The notes: generated by a model from the sequence alone, not told the origin. A stretch of DNA of 64,000 nucleotides from Tenggerimyces flavus (GCF_016907715.1 NZ_JAFBCM010000001.1:7417420-7481419), one strand, 5' to 3'. Positions 26,536 through 39,390 are shown, numbered from the stretch's first letter. A program made the numbers and translations.

Positions 26536-27057
26536 ATGAGTGCGGACCCGGAGTCGCTCGCGGCCCGGAACCACGCCGAACAGGCACGCCTCTACGGCGC
26601 GCCGCTCGTCGAGGTCATCGACGAGCTCACCGAGACCTTCGGCATCTCCCGCGCCAAGCTCGCGCGGGTGCTCGGTCTGTCCGCGCCGATGGTGAGCCAG
26701 CTCGCCTCGGGAAACCGGCTCAAGATCGGCAATCCCACTGCCGTCCACCGCCTGCAGAGGCTGATGCAGCTGGCGCCGACCGTTCGCAGCGGGCAGGTGG
26801 TGGCGGCCGCCGCCGTGGCCGAAGTGGAGGCGGAGGCTCCGGGCAGCGTGCTGACCCGCCCCACGGCCACGCTGCGCCACGAGGGAGCGACCCACGTCCA
26901 GGAGGTGCTGCGCTGGGCGGCCAGTGCCGACGATCTGACCCGGGCGGCGGCCATCCTCGAGGCGGCGTTCCCCGCGTTGGCCGAGGTGCTGCGGGTCTAC
27001 GGCACCGGCCGGACGAAGGACGCGGTCGAGCACTTCCGGATGGTGTCTGGAGGCTAG
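26536..27057 (+). CDS. Helix-turn-helix DNA-binding protein, 173 aa
   Basis: Residues 20-75 form an XRE-like helix-turn-helix (ELTETFGISRAKLARVLGLS, APMVSQLASGNRLKIGNPTA) followed by a helical pair and a linker rich in Ala and Val. The C-terminal half is helical (VQEVLRWAASADDLTRAAAI). ATG 26536 follows the ribosome site GGAGG at 26525-26529. The kinase gene begins 11 bp after the stop, so the two are one unit. It is the best candidate to bind the palindrome upstream. Confidence 0.8.
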   Translation: MSADPESLAARNHAEQARLYGAPLVEVIDELTETFGISRAKLARVLGLSAPMVSQLASGNRLKIGNPTAVHRLQRLMQLAPTVRSGQVVAAAAVAEVEAEAPGSVLTRPTATLRHEGATHVQEVLRWAASADDLTRAAAILEAAFPALAEVLRVYGTGRTKDAVEHFRMVSGG

Positions 27058-27067
27058 GCTCTCGCGC

Positions 27068-31023
<3,956 letters not shown>

Positions 31024-31057
31024 GCCTTCGATCCTGCGGAGTTGCTGACGTCCGCAC

Positions 31058-31084
31058 AAGTACCGACTATTTCGTTCGGTACTT
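31058..31084. promoter_or_regulatory. Operator-like inverted repeat upstream of the oxidoreductase gene
   Basis: AAGTACCGA-N9-TCGGTACTT is perfectly paired, with an AT-rich spacer. It overlaps the stop codon of the upstream MetE-like gene (31083-31085) and precedes the GTG start at 31023. The symmetry fits a dimeric repressor. No adjacent regulator gene is seen, so the protein that binds is unknown. Confidence 0.55.
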
Positions 31085-32105
31085 ACCTTTTCGTCAGTAT
31101 AGCCGCCTGGCGAGCGAGCTCCATCGCCCGCCGCGCCCAGTCCGGCGAGGCGCCGGCGAGCCCGCAGGTCGGCGTGATCACCGTGCCGGTGGCGGCGAGG
31201 TCCTCGCCGAAGCCGATCCTGCGGACGAACGTGGTGACCTGCCGGGCGACGTCCGCGTCGGTCATCGGCGGCCGCCTGTTCGCGGGGTCGGGGTCTTCCG
31301 ACGGCACGGCGCCGACGAACAGCACGACGCCGTCGTCGACCGCGACGCCGAGGTGCTCGAGTTGGGCGTCGCTGATCTGGTGCACGTCGAAGGAGAGTCC
31401 ACGGGCGCCAGCCGCGTGCAGCAGGGCGAACGGCACGTTCGCCGCGCAGCTGTGTACGAGCGGGAACGCTCCGGCGGCCTCGATGGTCGCGTTGACCTCG
31501 GCGAGCCGTTCTCGCGCGTCCTGGCCGCTGACGGCGCGGTGCCGGGAGAAGCCGGACGCGGTCGGGATGCCCGCCGCGAGCACGGCGGGCAGGGACGGTT
31601 CGTCGAGCTGCACGAGGACCTGCGCTCCGGGCACGCGGCGCCGGACGTCGGCGACGTGGTCCTTCAGCCCCTCCGCGAGCGACTGGGCGAGCTCGCGCCG
31701 GGCGCCGTGGTCGGCGAGCACGCGGTCGCCCTTGGGCCGCTCGACGCTGGCGGCGAGCGTCCAGGGTCCGGTGGCCTGCACCTTCAGCGGACCCTGATAG
31801 CCCTGGGCGACCTCCTCGAGCGCGTCGAGATCCTGGGCCAGCAGCGACTTCGCCCGCCGTTCGTCGAGCCCCTCACCAGGGGTGAGCCGCCAGCCGGCGG
31901 GCTGCAGGTCGACGTGCAGCTCGGCGAGCAGCGCGCAGGTCCGGCCGATCATGCCTCCCGCGACGCCTCGCCCGGGGAGCTCGGGGAGGTGCGGCAGGTC
32001 GGGCAGCTCGCCCACCACCGTTCGCGTCGCCTCGACCACGTTCTCGTACGGCAACGAGCCGACGCCCGTCGCCGCCCCCGACGCCCAGCCGGGGACCTCG
32101 TTCAC
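31083..32105 (-). CDS. MetE C-terminal-like (cobalamin-independent methionine synthase fold) protein, 340 aa
   Basis: GTG 32105 overlaps the oligopeptidase stop (GTGA), which fixes the start. ATGVGSLPYENVVEATRTVV at residues 11-30 and GPLKVQATGPWTLAASVERP are typical of the UROD/MetE TIM barrel. LVQLDEPSLPAVLAAGIPTA carries the D-E-P motif, LVHSCAANVPFALLHAAG the His-x-Cys zinc ligands, and TPTCGLAG the last Cys ligand. At 340 residues only the catalytic barrel is present, as in the short actinobacterial and archaeal forms. The methyl donor is unknown. Confidence 0.82.
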   Translation of the reverse strand: MNEVPGWASGAATGVGSLPYENVVEATRTVVGELPDLPHLPELPGRGVAGGMIGRTCALLAELHVDLQPAGWRLTPGEGLDERRAKSLLAQDLDALEEVAQGYQGPLKVQATGPWTLAASVERPKGDRVLADHGARRELAQSLAEGLKDHVADVRRRVPGAQVLVQLDEPSLPAVLAAGIPTASGFSRHRAVSGQDARERLAEVNATIEAAGAFPLVHSCAANVPFALLHAAGARGLSFDVHQISDAQLEHLGVAVDDGVVLFVGAVPSEDPDPANRRPPMTDADVARQVTTFVRRIGFGEDLAATGTVITPTCGLAGASPDWARRAMELARQAAILTKR

Positions 32106-34144
32106 GAGCCACCCAACTTCTGCCAGAGGAACTCGAACGCGAGCGCGTTCATGAACGCCGACTGCTTGTTGTCGGCCGCTCCACCGTGACCACCTTCGAT
32201 GTTCTCGTAGTAGTGCACCTCGTGGCCGAGCTCCCGCAGCCGTGCAGCCAGCTTGCGGGCGTGGCCGGGGTGGACGCGGTCGTCGCGGGTCGAGGTCGTG
32301 AGCAGGATCGGCGGGTAGCTCCTGTCGGCGCTCGCCTGGTGGTACGGCGAGTACGTCGCGAGGTACGCCCAGTCCTCGGGGTCGTCGGGATCGCCGTACT
32401 CCGCGACCCAGGACGCGCCCGCGAGCAGCTTGGAGTAGCGCCGCATGTCGGTGAGCGGCACCTGAGAGACGACGGCGCCGAACAGCTCCGGGTAGCGGGT
32501 CAGCATGACGGTCGTGAGCAGGCCGCCGTTGCTGCCGCCCTCGATGCCGAGCCTCGCGGCCACCGTGACGCCGCGGGTGACGAGGTCGCGCGCCACGGCG
32601 GCGAAGTCCTCGAACACCTTGTGCCGGTTGTGCCCGCGGCCCGCCTCGTGCCACGCGGGGCCGTACTCGCCGCCGCCGCGGATGTTCGCCAGCACGTACG
32701 CGCCGCCCCGGATCAGCCAGGAGCGGCCGTCGGAGCCTGAGTACGTGGGCTCGCGCGGGACCTCGAAGCCGCCGTACCCGTCGAGCAGCGTCGGCCAGCC
32801 GCCCTCGGGCTGCGCGCCGGGCGGAGTGACCTGGAAGTAAGGGATCTTGGTTCCGTCGTCGGAGGTCGCGAAGTGCTGCGACACGTCGAGGCCCTCGACG
32901 TCGAAGAACTCCGGCAGCTGCTTGAGCACCTCCGCCGGGCCGTCGCCGATCCTGCCCAGGGCGAACGTAGCCGGCCGGACGAAGCTCTGGACGTGCAGCT
33001 CGTACTCGTCGTCGAGGTCGGAGTCGGTGCCGCCGACGGTCGCGGTGGACATCGGTGGGACGCCGGCGAGCGGCTCCTCGGTCCAGCCGTTCTCACCTGG
33101 CGTAAGGACGGAGAGCTGGCTGGTGACGTCGTGGAGTTTGTTGAGGAACAGGTGGTTTCTCGTCCAGCTGTGGCCGGCGAGTGAGGTGTGCTCGTCGGGG
33201 GTGAAGAGTCTTTGGAGCGTGCGGTCGCCGTCGATGAACGATGCCAGCTTGGTGGCGAGCAGGCTGCCGGACGGGTGGGTGGTGTCGCCGACCGTCCAGT
33301 CCGAGCGCAGGTCGATGAGCAGCCACTCGCGGTGCGTACTCGCGGTCGCGTCGTCGGGAACGTCGATCTTGGTGAGCTCGCCGTTCTCGCTCCGGAGGTA
33401 GAGCTCGGAGGTGTAGAAGTCGACCATCCGCTGGATGAAGTCGCGTTCGAAGCCCACGGTGTCGTCGTGGAACGTCCACACCCCGACGTCCTCGGCCTTG
33501 CCCTCGAAGATCAGCTCGGCGTCGGCGATCTTGGTGCCGCGGCGCCAGAGCCGTGTCGTCCGCGGGTAGCCGGACGCGGTGAGCGTGCCGGGGCCGAAGT
33601 CGGAGCCGACGAAGAGGGTGTCGACGTCGATCCAGTCGACCATCGTCTTCGCCTCGGCGAGGGTGAACGCGTTCTCGGTGACGAACGTCCGCGTCTCGAG
33701 GTCGAACTCGCGCACGACGGTCGCGTCAGCGCCGCCGCGGGACAGCTGGATCAGCGTGTGCCTGTACTCCGGGCGCAGGACCTGCGCGCCGGCCCAGACC
33801 CAGTTCTCGCCCTCGTCCTCGGCGAGCTTGTCCAGGTCGAGCAGCACGTCCCACTCGGGCTGGTCCTTGCGGTACTCCTCGAGCGTGGTGCGCCGCCACA
33901 GCCCCTTGGGGTTGGTCGCGTCGCGCCAGAAGTTGTAGCGGTACTCGCCCCGGCGGTTGACGTACGGGATCTTCTCGTCGGAGTCGAGCACCTGGAGAAT
34001 CCCGTTGCGCAGCAGGCCAAACCTGCCCGTCCCGGCAAACCGGTCCAGCGCCTCGGCGTTCCGGTTCCGCACCCAGGCCAGCGCCTCGGCCCCGGTCACA
34101 TCCTCGAGCCAGAGATAGGGGTCGTTGTCGACGTCGTGAGTCAC
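32102..34144 (-). CDS. Prolyl oligopeptidase family serine peptidase (S9A), 680 aa
   Basis: The N-terminus NDPYLWLEDVTGAEALAWVR is diagnostic of S9A enzymes. A seven-blade propeller occupies about residues 60-420. The alpha/beta hydrolase part contains Ser538 in GGSNGG, Asp621/622 in STRDDRV and His653 in EGGHGG, the catalytic triad in the correct order and spacing. It cleaves short peptides after proline or related residues in the cytoplasm. No signal peptide is present. The MetE-like gene overlaps its stop. The intergenic DNA upstream (34145-34444) is filled by palindromes. Confidence 0.92.
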   Translation of the reverse strand: MTHDVDNDPYLWLEDVTGAEALAWVRNRNAEALDRFAGTGRFGLLRNGILQVLDSDEKIPYVNRRGEYRYNFWRDATNPKGLWRRTTLEEYRKDQPEWDVLLDLDKLAEDEGENWVWAGAQVLRPEYRHTLIQLSRGGADATVVREFDLETRTFVTENAFTLAEAKTMVDWIDVDTLFVGSDFGPGTLTASGYPRTTRLWRRGTKIADAELIFEGKAEDVGVWTFHDDTVGFERDFIQRMVDFYTSELYLRSENGELTKIDVPDDATASTHREWLLIDLRSDWTVGDTTHPSGSLLATKLASFIDGDRTLQRLFTPDEHTSLAGHSWTRNHLFLNKLHDVTSQLSVLTPGENGWTEEPLAGVPPMSTATVGGTDSDLDDEYELHVQSFVRPATFALGRIGDGPAEVLKQLPEFFDVEGLDVSQHFATSDDGTKIPYFQVTPPGAQPEGGWPTLLDGYGGFEVPREPTYSGSDGRSWLIRGGAYVLANIRGGGEYGPAWHEAGRGHNRHKVFEDFAAVARDLVTRGVTVAARLGIEGGSNGGLLTTVMLTRYPELFGAVVSQVPLTDMRRYSKLLAGASWVAEYGDPDDPEDWAYLATYSPYHQASADRSYPPILLTTSTRDDRVHPGHARKLAARLRELGHEVHYYENIEGGHGGAADNKQSAFMNALAFEFLWQKLGGS

Positions 34145-34202
34145 CCCTCGAATCTACCCACCCGCCACCCGCCTTCGGACCCCGCGCACTCCTCGCCCGC
34201 CA

Positions 34203-34262
34203 CAAACTGTGGGGTTCTGGTACAGACACGCTGGCGTGTCTGTACCAGAACCCCACAGTTTG
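34203..34262. repeat. Perfect 28-bp inverted repeat with 4-base loop
   Basis: The left arm begins CAAACTGTGGGGTTCTGGTA and the right arm is its exact complement, separated by CTGG (34231-34234). The strength and length exceed a normal terminator and there is no T-run. It is probably a REP-like palindromic element or a cruciform-forming site. It lies 59 bp upstream of the oligopeptidase start. Confidence 0.85.
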
Positions 34263-34296
34263 CGAGCTCGTGCGGGCGGCGAGTCGGGGAGGACGG

Positions 34297-34339
34297 GGAG
34301 GCTAGGCGGTGGAGGCGATGGTGGCCGAACCGATCACGC
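34297..34339. repeat. 43-bp duplicate of the mnmA 3' end
   Basis: This stretch matches 34440-34482, the last codons of mnmA plus the stop, with a single A/G difference, and lies 143 bp away in the same orientation. It shows that the DNA between them arose by, or was inserted during, a small duplication. Confidence 0.85.
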
Positions 34340-34371
34340 TCGAGCTGGAAGCCCACGCCTCGCCACGTTTT

Positions 34372-34422
34372 GAATGAAGGGCACCTTCATTCAATAGGTT
34401 CGAATGAAGGTGCCCTTCATTC
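34372..34422. repeat. Double palindrome GAATGAAGG-N3-CCTTCATTC, two mutually inverted copies
   Basis: Two 21-bp units (34372-34392 and 34402-34422) are each palindromic (GAATGAAGG, three bases, CCTTCATTC). Because their central bases are GCA and TGC they are also exact inverses of one another. The RNA or DNA can fold as two small hairpins or as one long one. It begins about 20 bp downstream of the mnmA stop and may end that transcript or act as a REP element. Confidence 0.8.
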
Positions 34423-34444
34423 GAAACCCTGGCGGCTCCGGAGG

Positions 34445-35515
34445 CTAGGCGGTGGAGGCGATGGTGGCCGAGCCGATCACGCGGGTGCCGTCGTAGAGGA
34501 CGACGGCCTGGCCGGGGGCTACGCCGTGGGCGGGGGTGGTGAGGTCGACGCGGACGGTCTCGTCCTCGATCCAGGCGGTCGCCCCGACGGTCTCGCCGTG
34601 GGCGCGGATCTGGACCTCGCAGCCGACTACACCCGAGGGAGCCGGGCCGCACCAGCGGGGCGTGGAGCCGGTGATCGTCGAGACCGCGAGGTGCTCGCGC
34701 GGGCCGACCGTCACGGTGCGCGAGACGGGCTCGATCGACAGCACGTACCGCGACTTCCCGTCCGCCGCGGGGCGGCCGAGCCGGAGCCCGCGCCGCTGGC
34801 CGACGGTGAAGGCGTACGCCGCCTCGTGCGTGGCCAGCACCTCGCCAGCCTCGTCGACGACATTGCCCGGCTGCGAGCCCAGATGCGACGACAGGAAACC
34901 CGCGGTGTTTCCGTCGGCGACGAAGCAGATGTCGTGGCTGTCCGGCTTCTCCGCCACCGCCAGCCCCCGCGCCGCAGCCTCCTCCCGGACAGCAGACTTC
35001 GGCGTCGAGCCGAGCGGGAACATCGCGTGCGCCAGCTGCTCCGCGGTCAGCACACCCAGCACGTACGACTGGTCCTTCTCGTGGTCGACCGCCCGATGCA
35101 GCTCCCGCCCGGCAGGCCCGTCGACGAGCCGCGCATAGTGCCCCGTGCAGACCGCGTCGAAGTCCAGCGCGATCGCCCGGTCGAGAACGGCGGCGAACTT
35201 GATCTTCTCGTTGCAGCGCAGGCAAGGGTTCGGCGTACGTCCCGCCGCGTACTCCGCGACGAAGTCCTCCACCACGTCAGCGTGGAAGCGCTCGGCCAGA
35301 TCCCAGACATAGAACGGGATTCCCAACACATCGGCCGCCCGGCGGGCGTCGCGCGCGTCCTCGAGCGTGCAGCAGCCGCGCGCGCCGGAACGGTACGACT
35401 GCGGGTTGCGCGAAAGCGCGAGGTGCACCCCGGTCACGTCGTGCCCGGCCTCGACGGCACGCGCCGCGGCGACGGCCGAGTCCACTCCGCCGGACATGGC
35501 GGCAAGAACGCGCAT
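34445..35515 (-). CDS. mnmA: tRNA 2-thiouridine(34) synthase MnmA, 356 aa
   Basis: ATG 35515 overlaps the desulfurase stop by one base and gives the PP-loop SGGVDS at residues 8-13. The catalytic cysteines are Cys98 (in [10 protein letters not shown]) and Cys197 (in HDICFVADG). TGHYARL, DQSYVLG and FTVGQRRGL are conserved. The C-terminal barrel ends in [13 protein letters not shown]. It puts sulfur on U34 of Lys, Glu and Gln tRNAs with sulfur taken from a cysteine desulfurase; the enzyme encoded just upstream is the obvious donor. Confidence 0.95.
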   Translation of the reverse strand: MRVLAAMSGGVDSAVAAARAVEAGHDVTGVHLALSRNPQSYRSGARGCCTLEDARDARRAADVLGIPFYVWDLAERFHADVVEDFVAEYAAGRTPNPCLRCNEKIKFAAVLDRAIALDFDAVCTGHYARLVDGPAGRELHRAVDHEKDQSYVLGVLTAEQLAHAMFPLGSTPKSAVREEAAARGLAVAEKPDSHDICFVADGNTAGFLSSHLGSQPGNVVDEAGEVLATHEAAYAFTVGQRRGLRLGRPAADGKSRYVLSIEPVSRTVTVGPREHLAVSTITGSTPRWCGPAPSGVVGCEVQIRAHGETVGATAWIEDETVRVDLTTPAHGVAPGQAVVLYDGTRVIGSATIASTA

Positions 35516-36711
35516 CAGCGAGAACCCCCACCCAGATTGACCAAACCAGCCTTGCGAGCCCGCTCGACGACCGGCCCGATCACCCGACCGAGCGCGTCGA
35601 CGTCGGCTTGCGTCGAGGTGTGCCCGAGGCTGAACCGCAACGACCCGCGCGCCCGCTCCTCGTCCCGGCCCATCGCGATCAGTACGTGGCTGGGCTCGGC
35701 GACACCGGCCGAGCACGCCGATCCGGTCGAGCACTCGATACCGCGCGCGTCGAGCAGCAACAGCAGCGAGTCGCCTTCGCAACCAGGGAAGGAAAAATGC
35801 ACGTTCCCCGGCAGCCGGTCGACACCGACGGATCCGTTGAGCTCAGCCTCCGGAACGGCGGCCAGCACCTGCCGCACGAGCTCAGAGCTCAGCTCCGACA
35901 GAGAGGCGGCGAGCTGCGCCTGCTCCCGCACGGCGAGCTCGATCGCCGCAGCGAAGCCCGCCATCGCGGGCACGTCGAGCGTGCCGGAACGTACGTCCCG
36001 CTCCTGCCCGCCGCCATGCAGCACTGGCGTCACCGACGTCTCCCGCCGCAACACCAGCGCACCGACGCCGAACGGCCCGCCGACCTTGTGCCCCGTCACC
36101 GTCAACGCGTCCACGCCAGCCGTCGAGAAGTCGACCGGCAGCTGTCCCACGGCCTGCACCGCGTCGGTGTGCACCGGGATCCCGTACTCCGCCGCGATCG
36201 AGGCGATCGAGGCCACCGGTTGGATCGTCCCGACCTCGTTGTTGACCCACATCACGCTGACGAACGCCACGGTCTCGGGCGAGCGCGCGATGCTGTCCCG
36301 CGCGGCCTCGACGAGTACCCGGCCGTCCCGGTCGACCGGCAGCAGCTCCAACGAGGCGCCGGCCTCCTTCGCCAACCACTGCGCCGCGTCGAGTACGGCG
36401 TGGTGCTCGACCGCGCTCACCAGCACGCGCGTGCGCCGGGCGTCGGCGGTGTGCCGGGCCCAGAACAGGCCCTTGACCGCGAGGTTGTCGGCCTCGGTCC
36501 CGCCGCCGGTGAACACGACCTCCGACGGCCGCGCGCCGAGCGCCTGGGCGACGGTCTCGCGGGACTCCTCGACCACACGCCGCGCCGCGCGCCCCGAGGC
36601 GTGCAGCGAGGACGCGTTGCCGAGCTTGTCGAGGTGAGCGACCATCGCCGCCACGGCCTCCGGACGCATCGGAGTCGTAGCGGCGTGATCGAGGTAGATG
36701 TGGGAAGTCAT
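35515..36711 (-). CDS. Cysteine desulfurase (IscS/NifS type), 398 aa
   Basis: A class V aminotransferase fold with YLDHAATTP at the N-terminus. The PLP lysine is Lys209 ([10 protein letters not shown]) with His208 before it, and H103-H104 stack on PLP. The persulfide cysteine is Cys333 in STGSACSAG. It releases sulfur from cysteine to acceptor proteins. It overlaps mnmA by one base and starts 17 bp after tenA (GAGAGG ribosome site), so it most likely supplies sulfur for tRNA thiolation and perhaps for thiamine synthesis. Confidence 0.95.
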   Translation of the reverse strand: MTSHIYLDHAATTPMRPEAVAAMVAHLDKLGNASSLHASGRAARRVVEESRETVAQALGARPSEVVFTGGGTEADNLAVKGLFWARHTADARRTRVLVSAVEHHAVLDAAQWLAKEAGASLELLPVDRDGRVLVEAARDSIARSPETVAFVSVMWVNNEVGTIQPVASIASIAAEYGIPVHTDAVQAVGQLPVDFSTAGVDALTVTGHKVGGPFGVGALVLRRETSVTPVLHGGGQERDVRSGTLDVPAMAGFAAAIELAVREQAQLAASLSELSSELVRQVLAAVPEAELNGSVGVDRLPGNVHFSFPGCEGDSLLLLLDARGIECSTGSACSAGVAEPSHVLIAMGRDEERARGSLRFSLGHTSTQADVDALGRVIGPVVERARKAGLVNLGGGSR

Positions 36712-36728
36712 CGCCTCTCAAGAGTAGG

Positions 36729-37355
36729 TCAGACAGGCCAGTCCTCTTGGCGGTAGGCCGCCTCCCAAAACATCCACTCATAGCGGGACGCCGTAACGAA
36801 GGCCTCGTGCATGCGCTCCAACGCCGCCGGGTGGGCGGCTCGGTCGGCGATCGCCTTGGCCTGCTCGGTCGCGACAGCGAAGGCCGGATCGCCGTACGTG
36901 CCGATCCAGTCACCGTACGGATGGCCGTCGAGCTCGACCTCGGCGTACATCCGGCTGCCGACGTCCTGGTAGATCCAGAAGCACGGCAGCACCGCCGCGA
37001 CCTGGACCGCGTAGTCGTCGAGGCTGAGCAGGTACGACGTGTACGCGCGGCAGGTCGGCGACGGCCGCCACCGCTCGAGCTGCGAGACGTGCGTCTCGTG
37101 CAGCTGCCGTTCGACGACGACGCACTCGTGCGCGGCCTTGGCGAAGAACGCGACCTCCTCGGTCGTCGGCGCCTTGGAAGCCGTCGCGGCGAGCGCGCGG
37201 GCGTAGTCGGCGAGGTAGTGCGCGTCCTGGGCGAGGTAGTAGATGAACCGGTCTCTCGCCAGAGCGCCGGACGCGAGCTCAGTCAGGAACGGCAGCGCGT
37301 CGATCGCCTTGCGCACGTCCTCCGTGGCCGTCCAGGCCTCGTTCGTGAAGGTCAT
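36729..37355 (-). CDS. tenA: Thiaminase II / aminopyrimidine aminohydrolase TenA, 208 aa
   Basis: ATG 37355 overlaps the thiD stop (ATGA). The all-helical TenA fold shows FIYYLAQDAHYLADYARALA, ETHVSQLERWRPSPTCRAYT and LPCFWIYQDVGSRMYAEVEL, with catalytic Cys and Glu in usual places (E near the C-terminal MFWEAAYRQEDW). It salvages thiamine by hydrolysing aminopyrimidine breakdown products to HMP. It is downstream of a TPP riboswitch with thiD. Confidence 0.92.
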   Translation of the reverse strand: MTFTNEAWTATEDVRKAIDALPFLTELASGALARDRFIYYLAQDAHYLADYARALAATASKAPTTEEVAFFAKAAHECVVVERQLHETHVSQLERWRPSPTCRAYTSYLLSLDDYAVQVAAVLPCFWIYQDVGSRMYAEVELDGHPYGDWIGTYGDPAFAVATEQAKAIADRAAHPAALERMHEAFVTASRYEWMFWEAAYRQEDWPV

Positions 37356-38164
37356 GCGCTCCCCCACCAGGCGTGGAAGTGGTGGACCGGACCGTTGCCC
37401 GTGCCCACACCCAACGAGTCGGCGGCACGCAGGCTTTCGGTCACGTACGCCTTCGCCTCCCGCACGGCATCCCCCCAGGCGAACCCGCGAGCCAGCAGCG
37501 CCGCGATCGCCGACGAGAGCGTGCAGCCGGTGCCGTGCGAGTTCTTCGTCTCCACCCGCGACGCCGATAACCGTACGAGCGTGTCGCCGTCGACGAAGAG
37601 GTCGGTGGACTCGGCCGACTCGGTGCGGTGCCCGCCCTTGAGCAGGACCCGTTTGGCGCCGAGTTCGCGCAGCGCCCGCGCCTGGTCCTCGGCCTCTTGG
37701 TCGGTCCGTGCCGGCTCGACGCCGAGCAGGTCGGCGGCCTCGGGCAGGTTCGGCGTGACGATATCGACGAGCGGGAGCAACCGGTCGCGCAACGTGCGCA
37801 CGGCGTCGCGCTCGAGCAGCCGGTCCCCGCTCATGGCGACCATGACGGGATCGAGGACGACGTACGGCGGGCGATGCCGTTCGAGCGCGTCGACCACGGT
37901 GTCGACGATCGCCGCGTTCGCCAGCATGCCGATCTTGACCGCGTCGATGCGGACGTCGGCGAACAGCGTGTCGAGCTGCTCGGTGATGAACGCGGTGGGG
38001 ATCGTCTGGATCCCCGTGACTCCGTGGGTGTTCTGCGCGGTGAGCGCGACGAGCACCGCGGTGCCGTACGCGCCGAGCGCGGAGAACGTCTTGAGGTCGG
38101 CCTGGATCCCGGCGCCACCAGACGGGTCGCTGGTGGCGATGGTCAACGCAACAGGAGTAGCCAT
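37352..38164 (-). CDS. thiD: Hydroxymethylpyrimidine (phosphate) kinase ThiD, 270 aa
   Basis: Ribokinase-like: IATSDPSGGAGIQADLKTFS at residues 9-28, VLDPVMVAMSGDRLL, TPNLPEAADLLG and the anion hole ETKNSHGTGCTLSSAIAALL with the catalytic Asp position replaced in the usual G-T-G-C motif. It phosphorylates HMP twice for thiamine synthesis. A TPP riboswitch lies directly upstream (38170-38250). It overlaps tenA by 4 bp. Confidence 0.94.
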   Translation of the reverse strand: MATPVALTIATSDPSGGAGIQADLKTFSALGAYGTAVLVALTAQNTHGVTGIQTIPTAFITEQLDTLFADVRIDAVKIGMLANAAIVDTVVDALERHRPPYVVLDPVMVAMSGDRLLERDAVRTLRDRLLPLVDIVTPNLPEAADLLGVEPARTDQEAEDQARALRELGAKRVLLKGGHRTESAESTDLFVDGDTLVRLSASRVETKNSHGTGCTLSSAIAALLARGFAWGDAVREAKAYVTESLRAADSLGVGTGNGPVHHFHAWWGSA

Positions 38165-38169
38165 TGCGA

Positions 38170-38250
38170 CAGTCCCTTCGCCAGTGTTAGCTGGAGCAGG
38201 TTCAACGGGTGTGATCTCAGCTCGCCCTCGGATGGGGAGCACCCCGCGTC
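38170..38250 (-). promoter_or_regulatory. TPP riboswitch (THI element)
   Basis: Read on the minus strand it has the conserved blocks in order: GCGGGGTGCTCC (P2 side), CTGAGATCACACCCGTTGAA, CCTG, then the P4/P5 part CCAGCTAACACTGGCGAAGG-GA. It ends a few bases before the thiD ATG, so TPP binding may hide the ribosome site. It should turn down thiD-tenA, and perhaps the desulfurase and mnmA behind them, when thiamine is plentiful. Confidence 0.93.
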
Positions 38251-38308
38251 ACTCGACTTCGACCTTAACCCGTTGCGGATTCCGGCGCCATCGGTAGCGT
38301 GGCCGAAC

Positions 38309-39382
38309 GTGACCAGCCTGCTGGTGAACTTCGTGTACGCCCATAACGTCGGCCACGCGATCGAGGCGCTGCACCTCGCGTACGGGCACCACCGCAGGGA
38401 TCCGTCGCTGGAGATCTCGGTGGCCCTGAACGCCGCGACGCCGGTCGAGCTCGCGTCGCTGTGCCCGTTCGTCGAGGCGGTGTATCCGGTTCGGCTCGAC
38501 CTGTTCGACCCATCAGTGCCGTTCGTCGCCGAGCTGCCGGAGGCGTTCGACCTCGTGTCGGAGGACGGTCGGGCGTCACAGCCGGAGCAACGCGCGTTGT
38601 TCCCCGGCATCGCGGCGTACTACGACGTGTGCCGTGCGCGCATCGGCGTGACAGCCGCGGCGCCGTACTCGCCGGGCGAGCACTTCCGCCTCGCGCTCTC
38701 CCCAACCGTGCGGAGCGACAGCCCGCGCATCGCCGTGCTGCCGGGCGGGAGCGCGGACCGTTCGCTGTACCCGTCGGTGGCGTCGTGGGAGCTGATCCTG
38801 CGGACGTTGGCCGCGCGGATTCCCACGGCCACGTTCGTGTTCCTGGGCAAGCTCGGCGACGACGGGCGGACGCGGACGACGTACTCCGCCGCCGAGATCG
38901 CGCGGCTGCAGGAGTGCGTACCGTCGGAGTCGGCCCTCGACCTGCCACTGATCGACCAGCTAACGGTGGTCGCGAGCTGCGACGTGTTCGTCAGCCCACA
39001 CTCCGGCTTCGGCATGGCTGCCCTCGCCGCCGGAACGCCGTGGCTGTCGCTCTCGGGGAACGCCTGGCACGAGTACTACTTCAACGGCGTCCCGTTCTAC
39101 TCGGTGCTCCCTGACGTCGACCGTTTCCCCGCGTACACAGCGCTTTCGGCACTCCCCGACCCTGTGGAGGACGACGGACCAAGGTCACCGAGCATGTGCG
39201 CCGAACGCATCCGCGCCGACCTCGACGAGCTCGTCGAAGCAGCCGCCAAGCTGATCGATCGGAGCTGGCCGTACGAGACGGCCCTCGCCCACTATGCCCA
39301 AGGCATGTTGAGGATTCGCAAGGGAGACGCCAGCCAGGTGTGGTCCTGGGACCACGTCCTGGCCCCGTACCTGACACCCTGA
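38309..39382 (+). CDS. Glycosyltransferase-family-9-like protein, 357 aa
   Basis: GTG 38309 begins SLLVNFVYAHNVGHAIEALH. The second half has ALSPTVRSDSPRIAVLPGGS, TATFVFLGKLGDDGRTRTTY, and LIDQLTVVASCDVFVSPHSG-FGMAALAAGTPWL, the phosphate-binding arrangement of ADP-heptose type transferases (GT9). The acceptor is unknown, and no sugar genes are near. It is divergent from the TPP riboswitch across about 60 bp and convergent with the next gene set. Confidence 0.65.
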   Translation: MTSLLVNFVYAHNVGHAIEALHLAYGHHRRDPSLEISVALNAATPVELASLCPFVEAVYPVRLDLFDPSVPFVAELPEAFDLVSEDGRASQPEQRALFPGIAAYYDVCRARIGVTAAAPYSPGEHFRLALSPTVRSDSPRIAVLPGGSADRSLYPSVASWELILRTLAARIPTATFVFLGKLGDDGRTRTTYSAAEIARLQECVPSESALDLPLIDQLTVVASCDVFVSPHSGFGMAALAAGTPWLSLSGNAWHEYYFNGVPFYSVLPDVDRFPAYTALSALPDPVEDDGPRSPSMCAERIRADLDELVEAAAKLIDRSWPYETALAHYAQGMLRIRKGDASQVWSWDHVLAPYLTP

Positions 39383-39390
39383 CACCCGGG

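Noticed and set aside
34398-34410. GGTTCGAAT resembling a tRNA T-loop
   Set aside because: No acceptor or anticodon stem can be built around it; it is part of the double palindrome.
34203-34422. Possible CRISPR-like repeats
   Set aside because: Only two different palindromes occur, without regular spacers or cas genes.
33188-36637. Open frame of over 1,100 codons on the plus strand
   Set aside because: It lies antisense to the oligopeptidase, mnmA and cysteine desulfurase genes, has Arg/Pro-rich nonsense composition and no domain. Long antisense frames are expected at this GC content.
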